The position numbers were made by a program, and so were the translations under genes. Below, piece by piece: positions 1 to 5,425 of a DNA stretch of 5,637 nucleotides. Source of the DNA: Acidobacteriota bacterium (GTDB lineage Bacteria > Acidobacteriota > Vicinamibacteria > Vicinamibacterales > UBA2999); NCBI GenBank assembly GCA_013813075.1, contig JACCSI010000500.1, positions 1 through 5,637 on the forward strand. The letters are read 5' to 3'. Numbering within the stretch: position 1 is the first letter of the stretch; every line of letters starts with the position of its first letter. The notes under the pieces were generated by a model. The model saw only the letters and a program-made list of their open reading frames with translations, had not been told where the DNA came from and did no database searches.

Positions 1-2
1 GT

Positions 3-128
3 CTCGCGCTGCGCGCTGCTGGTGTAGGTGCAGTGGCCGCCGCCTTGCTCATGGCGCTGCGCCGCCGATCCGACCAAGACGATCCCCGCGCGTTTGATGC
101 CACGGTCCGGCGCTCACGATCGTCATAA
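3..128 (+). CDS. C-terminal fragment of an unidentified, probably membrane-anchored protein (5' end outside window)
   Basis: This is an open frame entering from the left edge and ending at TAA (126-128), giving 41 residues. Residues 5-18 are almost wholly small or aliphatic (AAGVGAVAAALLMA). They are followed by an Arg-rich stretch (RRR at 20-22) and a polar, charged tail ending RRSRSS. That is the usual look of a last transmembrane helix with a positively charged cytoplasmic tail. The other two forward frames hit stops early (TAG at 25-27, TGA around 92-94). It converges on the cold-shock gene, with 66 bases between stop codons. No family can be named from this tail, and the product is unknown. 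The call rests on an open frame, codon bias and hydrophobic pattern only. Confidence 0.5.
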   Translation, partial: LALRAAGVGAVAAALLMALRRRSDQDDPRAFDATVRRSRSS

Positions 129-149
129 CTGATGCACCCGTAAGGCGGC

Positions 150-170
150 CGTGGGTGAGTCATACCCACG
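150..170. terminator. Candidate hairpin between convergent genes
   Basis: A perfect 7-bp G/C-rich inverted repeat, CGTGGGT (150-156) and ACCCACG (164-170), flanks a 7-base loop. It lies between the stop of the left-edge gene (128) and the stop of the cold-shock gene (195), where a shared terminator would be expected. On the plus strand it is followed by CTATTTGGCATT, only a weak T-rich stretch. On the minus strand there is no T-tract. The symmetry is seen directly. Terminator function is inferred from position and is uncertain. Confidence 0.3.
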
Positions 171-194
171 CTATTTGGCATTCCCGCCCGCGGT

Positions 195-398
195 CTAGGT
201 GGACGTGCGGCGTACGTTCTCAGCCCGTGGGCCCTTCGGCCCTTGACCGATTTCAAACTCGACGCTGTCCCCCTCACGTAAATTGTCGATCCCTTCGCCA
301 TACACGGCGCTCTGGTGAAAAAAGTACTCTTTGCCGGCGTCGTCTTTGATGAACCCAAAGCCCTTATCGACCCGCAATGTTCGAATCGTTCCCGTCAT
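195..398 (-). CDS. Cold-shock-domain (CspA-family) protein
   Basis: A 67-residue single cold-shock domain, close to the usual 65-70 residues of the family. CspA-type proteins are cytoplasmic five-stranded beta-barrels that bind single-stranded RNA/DNA and loosen mRNA structure. RNP1 is KGFGFI at residues 12-17, RNP2 is YFFHQS at 25-30, and the typical C-terminal block GPKGPRAENV is at 53-62. The start is well supported: ATG (398-396) follows AGGAG (409-405) with a 6-base spacer, the only good Shine-Dalgarno in the window. Oddity: the strand before RNP1 reads GTIRTLRVDKGFGFI, where canonical CspA has GTVKWFNADKGFGFI, so the exposed Trp and Phe of that strand are missing. The gene stands alone, downstream of a decayed regulator fragment. 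Whether it is cold-inducible cannot be told from the sequence. Family assignment is secure. Confidence 0.95.
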   Translation of the reverse strand: MTGTIRTLRVDKGFGFIKDDAGKEYFFHQSAVYGEGIDNLREGDSVEFEIGQGPKGPRAENVRRTST

Positions 399-404
399 CG
401 TCGT

Positions 405-409
405 CTCCT
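405..409 (-). promoter_or_regulatory. Shine-Dalgarno of the cold-shock gene
   Basis: AGGAG on the minus strand lies six bases before the ATG at 398-396. It fixes the start of the cold-shock gene and contrasts with the other genes in the window, none of which has a comparable site at workable spacing. Confidence 0.8.
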
Positions 410-492
410 ATGCGCAGTGGTGTGATTGTCGGCGCCGTTTCCGGGCAATCAGTGGCCCCGGCCGGCCCCGCGTGGCGAGGCATGAATACAAA

Positions 493-507
493 TCAGGGAC
501 GCCCTGA
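493..507 (-). terminator. Small perfect hairpin, possible terminator upstream of the cold-shock gene
   Basis: TCAGGG (493-498) and CCCTGA (502-507) form a perfect 6-bp inverted repeat with a 3-base loop. Read on the minus strand the stem is followed directly by TTTGTATTC, a short T-rich run. It sits just downstream of the AraC-like remnant and about 95 bases before the cold-shock start codon. It could have ended transcription of the former regulator, or be a structured part of the cold-shock leader. The stem is short and the T-tract imperfect, so this is tentative. Confidence 0.25.
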
Positions 508-591
508 CTTCGTCGATACTGCACCGAACGATGTGGCCCGCGGCGTACCTCGCCGGGAGGTCGCCCCGCCATGCTGGCAACATCTGATGGT

Positions 592-799
592 GAACTGCCG
601 GCTGCAATCTCCGGCGGAAAGCCCGGCAGCGTCGAACCTGGAAGCGACGAAGGTTGTTGCGCTTTCGTCGTAGCCGAGCTGTTCGGCCAGGAGCATGGCC
701 AGTCCCGGGTCTCAAGAGGCGATCGGTGCAGCAATCGAGGTTTATCGTAACCCGACTCGGCCTCAGTTGCATGCGGGGACCTGGCGAAACTGCACGCGA
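592..799 (-). pseudogene. Decayed C-terminal fragment of an AraC-family transcriptional regulator
   Basis: Read on the minus strand, three pieces in different frames line up in order with the AraC helix-turn-helix domain. (a) About 799-764 encodes VACSFARSPHAT, like the first recognition helix (SxxFxRxF). (b) 754-710 encodes RVTINLDCCTDRLLR, like the linker helix (RLxxAxxLLR). (c) 711-592 encodes DPGLAM...AEQLGYDESATTFVA...AGLSAGDCSRQF, like the second helix-turn-helix (LAxxLGYxSxxxFxxxFRxxxGxSPxxYR). Pieces b and c meet at a one-base frame change (709-712), at the usual LLRDP junction. An in-frame TGA precedes piece c. Hallmark residues are lost in piece c: the conserved Phe is Arg, SPG reads SAG, and the terminal YR reads CS. 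The N-terminal effector domain is absent, because the GlpD-like gene begins 91 bases upstream. I infer a relic of a regulator. It could instead be chance similarity in high-G+C DNA. Confidence 0.42.
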
Positions 800-890
800 C
801 GAGGGGTGATGGCGGCCGGGTGGCGGGGCACAATAGGCCGGGCACCAGTGTAGGGCAAAGCCGCCAGACGCACCGGTGGACGCCGGACCA

Positions 891-2525
891 CTACGACGGC
901 AACTTATAGAACGCGTCGACCTCCGCGATTTCATTCCTGGTCTGTGATTCCGGCCAGTGCAACTCGTCCGCCATCACGCTGGCGGCGCGCTCGATGGCGT
1001 CGCTCCCGGGATATCCCGCCGATCCCGCCTCTGTCCTCCGAAGCAGTGCATCACTTAACCTGATTGCGGACTCGTGTCGCGTCGCGTAAAGAATCTCGGC
1101 GGCACTGACCGTGCAGTGGCTCCCTAGGGGCTGCGCCAGCGTGGGCGCGTCGCGCACTATCTGCAGAACGGCGTCGTACGTCGTGCCGTAGGCCAACGCC
1201 AGCCGCTGCAGCATTTCCTCCGGCACGCCTTCGACATCACGCAAGGACACGGCGCGCAGAAAACTGTCTCGATCGGCAATCGCCCCGCCGACGACCGGCG
1301 TCTGGTCGGTTCTCGTGGGTGGGGGATGACGGTCGCCGCGGCCGCGAAAGACCGCATCAACGGCTTGCGCGGCAGTGTGCCTCGCGGTGGTGTAGCGGAC
1401 GCCGAAGATCGAGATCAAACCCGGCGTGCCGTCACGGGCGTGGTCGAGGACGACGCTTTCGCGCAACAGTTTCACGTGTGACTCGTCCCCTGCCACCATG
1501 GGCAGCAGTCCCCGATGAACCAGACGCACGTCGCTACTGGTCAGGTTGGCGTGGGGAAATGCTTCTCGCACGTCTGCGAGAAATGCCTCGAGGTCCCAGC
1601 GCGTCACCGCGAGCGAGTCTGGTCCACCGGTGTGCCCGTCATGACTGGTCCCGACCAGCGACACATTACGCCACGGCACAAGAAACAGAAAGCGTCCGCC
1701 CGCCCGGCCGCCGCAGGCGTGATCGATGGCCAATGGCCTCACGACGAGGTTCATCGCCCGTGACAGGAGTGCCGCCGGAGGACGCGCGCGGTAGTCGAGC
1801 GAATGTAGCAGGGTGGCCGCCCACGGGCCAGCGGCGTTGATGACCGTGGGCGCGCGGATGTCGAGCTGTTCCGACGTCAGCACATCCTCCGCTCTGACTC
1901 CACTGACCCGGGTACCGTCGCGCAAGATGCCGGCCGCCCGCACGTAGTTCGCGGTGGTGGCGCCGGCCGCCGCCGCCGACAAGACGAATGACAGCGTCAT
2001 CCGGTCGGTGTTGTGCATCTGATAGTCGTGCCAGATCGCGCCTCCAGTTACCCCTCTCGCCTCGATCACCGGATTGAGCCGCAGGCATTCGTCCCGTGAA
2101 ACCATCTCGCCGCGGGGCAGATGCAGGCTGGGATCGGGTAGCCCCTCGTGACGATCCCGCGAAACCACATCGTTCACCGCCAGCGCGACCCGCATTGTCA
2201 GTGACGCTCGGAGCGGGTGGCGGTAGGTGGGCACGACGAACGGGAGCGGGCGGACCAGATGCGGCGCAACCCGGGCCAGGGCGCGGCGCTCGCGAATGAA
2301 CAGCCGCATCTGCGTGAAGTCCATGGACTGTAGCGACCGCAGACCGCCGTGCAGGGTTTTGAGGTTGTTGAAGGAGGTGGCGCCGCCGAAATCCTCTTTG
2401 TCGATGAGGGCCACCGCAAGACCGCGCAGCGTGGCGTCCCACGCGGCGATCGCGCCATAGAAGCCGGCACCCACGATGACGACGTCAAAGCGGGTGTCCG
2501 CCAGGCGGCGGAGATCGCGCACCAT
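891..2525 (-). CDS. GlpD-like FAD-dependent glycerol-3-phosphate dehydrogenase/oxidase family protein
   Basis: 544 residues; E. coli GlpD has 501. The family oxidises sn-glycerol 3-phosphate to dihydroxyacetone phosphate, using FAD and passing electrons to membrane quinones or oxygen. Seen here: an N-terminal FAD-binding Rossmann segment DVVIVGAGFYGAIAA (14-28); the GlpD signature region ATSFNNLKTLHGGLRSL (49-65); NAAGPWA near 230-236; a FGVRYTTAR segment (374-382) matching FGGKLTTYR of E. coli GlpD; and a C-terminal DAO_C-type helical domain with AAEILYATRHESAIRLSDALLRRT (475-498). Differences from canonical GlpD: GAGFYG replaces GGGINGAG, HGGLRY reads HGGLRS, GLRPL reads GLLPM (339-343), and the Lys of GGKLTTYR is Arg377. 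The substrate may therefore not be glycerol 3-phosphate. No glpK or glpF is adjacent. ATG 2525 is the only sensible start, 12 residues before the Rossmann strand, and has no Shine-Dalgarno. The gene is divergent from the methyltransferase. Family assignment is strong; exact reaction is open. Confidence 0.88.
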   Translation of the reverse strand: MVRDLRRLADTRFDVVIVGAGFYGAIAAWDATLRGLAVALIDKEDFGGATSFNNLKTLHGGLRSLQSMDFTQMRLFIRERRALARVAPHLVRPLPFVVPTYRHPLRASLTMRVALAVNDVVSRDRHEGLPDPSLHLPRGEMVSRDECLRLNPVIEARGVTGGAIWHDYQMHNTDRMTLSFVLSAAAAGATTANYVRAAGILRDGTRVSGVRAEDVLTSEQLDIRAPTVINAAGPWAATLLHSLDYRARPPAALLSRAMNLVVRPLAIDHACGGRAGGRFLFLVPWRNVSLVGTSHDGHTGGPDSLAVTRWDLEAFLADVREAFPHANLTSSDVRLVHRGLLPMVAGDESHVKLLRESVVLDHARDGTPGLISIFGVRYTTARHTAAQAVDAVFRGRGDRHPPPTRTDQTPVVGGAIADRDSFLRAVSLRDVEGVPEEMLQRLALAYGTTYDAVLQIVRDAPTLAQPLGSHCTVSAAEILYATRHESAIRLSDALLRRTEAGSAGYPGSDAIERAASVMADELHWPESQTRNEIAEVDAFYKLPS

Positions 2526-2534
2526 CGAACGGCC

Positions 2535-2540
2535 ATTGTA
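2535..2540 (-). promoter_or_regulatory. Candidate -10 element for the GlpD-like gene
   Basis: TACAAT on the minus strand matches the sigma-70 -10 consensus at five of six positions and lies nine bases before the ATG at 2525. Transcription would start about three bases before the start codon, giving an almost leaderless mRNA. No convincing -35 hexamer is visible at the usual distance. It overlaps the candidate -10 element of the divergent methyltransferase. Confidence 0.35.
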
Positions 2541-2544
2541 CGAT
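2539..2544 (+). promoter_or_regulatory. Candidate -10 element for the methyltransferase gene
   Basis: TACGAT matches the TAnnnT core of a -10 element and lies six bases before the GTG at 2551, the spacing at which transcription would begin at the start codon itself. With the opposing TACAAT it forms the near-palindrome ATTGTACGAT (2535-2544), centred on GTAC. No good -35 is seen. Confidence 0.3.
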
Positions 2545-2550
2545 AGGGCT

Positions 2551-3309
2551 GTGATTGACGCGATAGCGCGCTATTGGAACGAACGAATTCACGATCTCGA
2601 AATGACCGCCCATCCAGTAGGATCGCGGGAGTTCTTTGACGACCTGCATGAGTATCGGTTCGACAAGCTGCACTACCTGCCGCAACTGGTGGACTTTTCC
2701 GGATTTCGCGGCCGCACGCTGCTCGAGGTGGGATGCGGTATTGGCACTGATCTGGTGCGCTTCGCGCGCGACGGCACAGTCGTAACCGGCATCGACCTGT
2801 CGACCACCGCCATCGACCTCGCGAGAAAAAACTTTGACCTCCATGATGTCAGGCCACACGAATTGCGCGTCGCCAACGGCGAGGCGCTGCCCTACCCCGA
2901 TGACTCGTTCGATGTCGTCTATGGTCACGGCGTGGTGCAGTACACCGCCAACGCACCGCGTCTGATTCGTGAGTGTCACCGCGTGTTGAAACCTGGCGGC
3001 GATGCCATCTTCATGGTCTACAACCGCGTCTCATGGCTCAACGCCTTGTCCAAACTGATGAAAGTGCAACTCGAACACGAGGACGCTCCGGTTTTGAAGA
3101 AGTACTCGATCGGCGAGTTTCGCGCCCTCCTGGCGCCGTTTCGTGAGGTCCGCATCGTACCCGAGCGATTCCCCGTCAAATCGCGCCTGCACAAGGGGTG
3201 GAAGGGCGTCGCGTTCAACACCGGATTCGTCGGGACCTTCAACGCCTTGCCCCGCGCCTGGGTTCGGCCGTTGGGCTGGCACCTGATGGCGTTTGCGAAG
3301 AAGGCATGA
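2551..3309 (+). CDS. Class I SAM-dependent methyltransferase (Methyltransf_11-like)
   Basis: 252 residues with a GTG start. It should transfer a methyl group from S-adenosylmethionine to an unidentified acceptor in the cytoplasm. SAM-binding motif I is LLEVGCGIGTDL (57-68), the acidic residue after strand 2 is Asp82 in GIDLS, and the motif II region is GEALPYPDDSFDVVYGHGVVQY (110-131). RVLKPGGDAIFMVY (144-157) is the strand-5 region typical of the Methyltransf_11 group. The N-terminal stretch YWNERIHDLE and the C-terminal PVKSRLHKGWKG and WHLMAF segments look conserved in type but carry no known catalytic motif. I chose GTG 2551 because the in-frame ATG at 2476 would add 25 Arg-rich residues antisense to the GlpD-like start. 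Only AGGG, two bases before GTG, resembles a Shine-Dalgarno, and that is too close to work. The gene may be co-transcribed with the lipoprotein gene 58 bases downstream. The substrate is unknown. Confidence 0.9.
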   Translation: MIDAIARYWNERIHDLEMTAHPVGSREFFDDLHEYRFDKLHYLPQLVDFSGFRGRTLLEVGCGIGTDLVRFARDGTVVTGIDLSTTAIDLARKNFDLHDVRPHELRVANGEALPYPDDSFDVVYGHGVVQYTANAPRLIRECHRVLKPGGDAIFMVYNRVSWLNALSKLMKVQLEHEDAPVLKKYSIGEFRALLAPFREVRIVPERFPVKSRLHKGWKGVAFNTGFVGTFNALPRAWVRPLGWHLMAFAKKA

Positions 3310-3356
3310 CGGGGGGACGGCGGTCTTCCGCGGAGGCCTGGTTTCCGCCATTGGCG

Positions 3357-3362
3357 TCTAAT
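3357..3362 (+). promoter_or_regulatory. Candidate -10 element for the propeller lipoprotein gene
   Basis: TCTAAT matches five of six positions of TATAAT and lies five bases before the ATG at 3368. This again suggests a leaderless start, with no recognisable Shine-Dalgarno between. If real, the lipoprotein gene has its own promoter and need not depend on the methyltransferase transcript. Confidence 0.25.
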
Positions 3363-3367
3363 TGGTC

Positions 3368-4288
3368 ATGAGAATGTGGGTTGTTATTGCCGGGTTGGCG
3401 CTCGCATCCTGCGCGGCGCCGAACGCCGAGCCGACGGCGGCCGAGGATGCTTCATTACCGACGGCAGCGCGGGGCGAGTTGATCTTTCAATCGGACCGCG
3501 AGGGGCCGACCCGACTGTTCGTCCTCGATGTGGCGACGTCCACGCAACGACGCGTCGGCAATGCCGGCGAGTGGGCGGACGAAGAACCCGACTGGTCGCA
3601 TGATGGGCGGCGTATCGCGTTCAGTTCCACACGGGGCCAGAACGGCAGCTTCGATATTTACGTGATGGATGCGGACGGCTCTAATATCGTTCGCCTGACT
3701 GACCATGCGGCGCCCGAACAAGATCCGGCGTGGGCGCACGACGACAAGAGCCTGTTCTTCACCGCCGAGCGCGACGGCCGAGGCGAGATTTATCGCGTCT
3801 GGCTTCAGGACAAGCGCGTTGAGCGCATCACCAACAGCATCAATCGTGCAATCATGCCAGCCGTCTCACGCGACGGACGGTATCTCGCCTACGCGGCGCA
3901 GACGATCATGAGTTTTCAGCTCCATCTTCTCGATCTCACGACTGGCACCAGCCGTCAGATTACCAGCGGGGAAGGGGCGTGCCGTCCGTCGTTTGCGCCC
4001 GACAGCCAGGAAATTGCTTTCGTGCGTATGGGCGGTCCGTCGCACCTTGAAGCCGTGCGCGAGAGCGGCCCGCGCGTCGTTCGGAAGGACGCACGCGCAT
4101 GGAGCTACTATCCGGACTACTCACCGGACGGTCGCTATCTCGCGTTTTCGGTCAGTCCCGAACATCATCAGGGTGAAGACTGGGACCTGGCGCTCATGGA
4201 TCTGCAGGGTTCAGGCAAGATCGAGCGCCTGACCAGCGGTCGCGGCAACGACCGCGTGCCTGACTGGCGTCCTGTATCCGCACGCTAG
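3368..4288 (+). CDS. TolB-like six-bladed PD40 beta-propeller lipoprotein
   Basis: 306 residues from ATG 3368; in-frame TTG 3362 and ATG 3374 are possible alternatives. Residues 1-15, MRMWVVIAGLALASC, form a lipoprotein signal peptide with lipobox LASC, so Cys15 should be lipidated and the protein anchored in the envelope. A low-complexity Ala/Pro/Glu linker (16-35) follows, then PD40 (WD40-like) repeats. PD[WFY]SxDG-type motifs start near residues 74, 120, 164, 207, 249 and 298, spaced 42-49 residues. The last (VPDW, 297-300) stops almost at the C-terminus, while residues 36-63 (GELIFQSDREG...) supply the rest of a blade without its PDW strand. The sixth blade is therefore probably split between the two ends, closing the ring. 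Unlike TolB (about 430 residues) there is no N-terminal TolB_N domain, so a TolB role in the Tol-Pal system is unlikely. A ligand- or protein-binding scaffold is more likely. It converges on the acyltransferase gene with 21 bases between stops. Confidence 0.88.
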   Translation: MRMWVVIAGLALASCAAPNAEPTAAEDASLPTAARGELIFQSDREGPTRLFVLDVATSTQRRVGNAGEWADEEPDWSHDGRRIAFSSTRGQNGSFDIYVMDADGSNIVRLTDHAAPEQDPAWAHDDKSLFFTAERDGRGEIYRVWLQDKRVERITNSINRAIMPAVSRDGRYLAYAAQTIMSFQLHLLDLTTGTSRQITSGEGACRPSFAPDSQEIAFVRMGGPSHLEAVRESGPRVVRKDARAWSYYPDYSPDGRYLAFSVSPEHHQGEDWDLALMDLQGSGKIERLTSGRGNDRVPDWRPVSAR

Positions 4289-4309
4289 GCGGCGTCGCGG
4301 GGGGCCACC

Positions 4310-5425
4310 CTAGTAAGGGAACCGCGCCTTCAGCTTTAGAATTGGCGCCTCGAAGACCCGCCACGACAGCCAGGCAATGGCCAGGGAGGGCGCCGTGGCA
4401 GCGGCGTAAAAGATCAATTGCCCGAGCCACGCTGAACCGAACGTCACAAACTGCTCTGGCCCCAGCACGTAGGTGCGAACCACGCGCATCACAGGCAGAT
4501 GAATCAGGTAGAGGCAGTAGCTGTACTTGCCGAACACCCGCAGCCAGCCCGCGGACAGAAGGCGCGGCCACCAGTGGGCCGGCGGCAGGACGAGGCTTGC
4601 GACCAGCATTCCCGCGCCGGTCAACGTAAGGACTGTATAGCCGACGCGCTGCATGGTCGGACCCCACCACCAGCTGTCGCCATCCATCCAGCAGACCGCC
4701 ACGACGCCGGCAAGACCGAAGGCCGTGACGCCGAGCGCCGCCCGCCCCCGGCCTTCAAGCGCGCCGCGACGGATTGACCACGCCAGCAGCGCTCCGGCCG
4801 CCAGTGCGTCGGCCCGAAAGAGGGGGAGCACGTAGACGTCGATTGGTGTGGAGCCGTGCGCCAGCGACCACGCGCGCGCGATCGGCGCGCCGGTGATGAT
4901 GGCCGCACACAGCCATCCCAGCACGCGCGGCGGACACAGCCACACGACCGCCGCCCAAACAAGATAGAACTGCTCTTCGATGGCCAGCGACCAAGTCACA
5001 TCCAGTACGCCGTGCACGAACGCGTCGCGCGAGGCGACGGCGAAGTTCGTAAGGTACAGCCAGAATGGCCACTGTTCTGGCGGCGCTTCCGGGCCCGACA
5101 GCAAGTCGTGCGCGGTCGGGAACTTCGGCAGGATCACCAGCGAGAGAAACACGACCAAGTAGTAGAGCGGAAAGATACGCAGCGTGCGGCGGGCGTAGAA
5201 GCTGCTGAAATACCGTTCGCTGCCGCGGGCGTCGATCAGGATGCCGGTGATCAGAAACCCGGACAGCACGAAGAACAGATCAACCCCGGACCATCCAATC
5301 AGCGGTACGTTTGCCATCCAGCCGTCCATCGGCGACGCCGGCTGCAGAATCGTGTAGTGATGCAGAAGTACGAGCAGGATGGCGATTCCGCGGAGGCCAT
5401 CGAGCGCGGGAGTGTGGGGGGTCAC
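4310..5425 (-). CDS. Acyltransferase 3 family membrane protein (OafA/YrhL type)
   Basis: 371 residues, the size of a stand-alone acyltransferase-3 domain without an SGNH extension. The family are multi-pass inner-membrane proteins that transfer acetyl or other acyl groups, usually to sugars of LPS, capsule, peptidoglycan or secreted glycosides. Seen here: LDGLRGIAILLVLLHHY (8-24), whose Arg12 and His23 fit the conserved R-X10-H; GVDLFFVLSGFLITGIL (47-63); YARRTLRIFPLYYLV (77-91); TWSLAIEEQFYLVW (144-157); and KYSYCLYLIHLPV (300-312). About ten or eleven hydrophobic segments follow one another, roughly at 11-27, 44-63, 86-100, 120-131, 152-164, 168-182, 198-217, 230-246, 262-281, 301-313 and 333-355. 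The start is GTG 5425 with no Shine-Dalgarno; no upstream in-frame start is available, and Leu8 already belongs to the family motif. The acceptor is unknown; neighbouring genes do not name it. Family assignment is secure. Confidence 0.95.
   Translation of the reverse strand: MTPHTPALDGLRGIAILLVLLHHYTILQPASPMDGWMANVPLIGWSGVDLFFVLSGFLITGILIDARGSERYFSSFYARRTLRIFPLYYLVVFLSLVILPKFPTAHDLLSGPEAPPEQWPFWLYLTNFAVASRDAFVHGVLDVTWSLAIEEQFYLVWAAVVWLCPPRVLGWLCAAIITGAPIARAWSLAHGSTPIDVYVLPLFRADALAAGALLAWSIRRGALEGRGRAALGVTAFGLAGVVAVCWMDGDSWWWGPTMQRVGYTVLTLTGAGMLVASLVLPPAHWWPRLLSAGWLRVFGKYSYCLYLIHLPVMRVVRTYVLGPEQFVTFGSAWLGQLIFYAAATAPSLAIAWLSWRVFEAPILKLKARFPY

Larger units (their letters stand above)
399..890. 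other. Long stretch without an intact gene between the cold-shock gene and the GlpD-like gene
   Basis: About 490 bases. Several open frames cross it, but their translations are rich in Arg, Pro and Ser with no family pattern over their full length, and they overlap each other. Three things can be said. There is a Shine-Dalgarno for the cold-shock gene at its left end. There is a perfect short hairpin at 493-507. A minus-strand tract at about 592-799 resembles an eroded AraC-family DNA-binding domain. I see no tRNA-like fold, no long direct repeat and no strong promoter for the cold-shock gene, although that promoter should lie here. Confidence 0.6.

Noticed and set aside
229..242. GGGCC-CTTC-GGCCC inverted repeat near the 3' end of the cold-shock gene
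   Set aside because: It encodes the conserved GPKGP segment of the cold-shock domain, so the symmetry follows from Gly/Pro codons and need not be a terminator.
454..469. GGCCGGCC-centred G/C repeat
   Set aside because: A short palindrome expected by chance in this base composition, with no context suggesting a function.
408..934. Two long minus-strand frames (408-845 and 449-934) that could be read as genes of 145 and 161 aa
   Set aside because: They overlap each other in different frames, are rich in Arg, Ser and Pro with no fold-like pattern over their length, and the second runs into the end of the GlpD-like gene. The recognisable pieces fit a decayed AraC domain better.
1319..1840. Plus-strand frame of 173 aa inside the GlpD-like gene
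   Set aside because: It is fully antisense to a well-supported flavoprotein gene and its translation is Arg- and Pro-rich low-complexity sequence typical of a shadow frame.
1666..2442. Minus-strand frame of 258 aa overlapping the GlpD-like gene
   Set aside because: Same-strand out-of-frame shadow; no family motifs, while the alternative frame carries the FAD-binding and GlpD signatures.
2476..2550. Longer methyltransferase start at ATG 2476
   Set aside because: The added 25 residues are mostly Arg/Ser/Thr and antisense to the start of the GlpD-like gene. The compact domain begins naturally at GTG 2551, just before the YWNERIHDLE segment.
3310..3367. Small inverted repeats such as GCGG-TCTT-CCGC between the methyltransferase and the lipoprotein gene
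   Set aside because: Stems of only four base pairs and no T-tract; expected often by chance in G+C-rich DNA.
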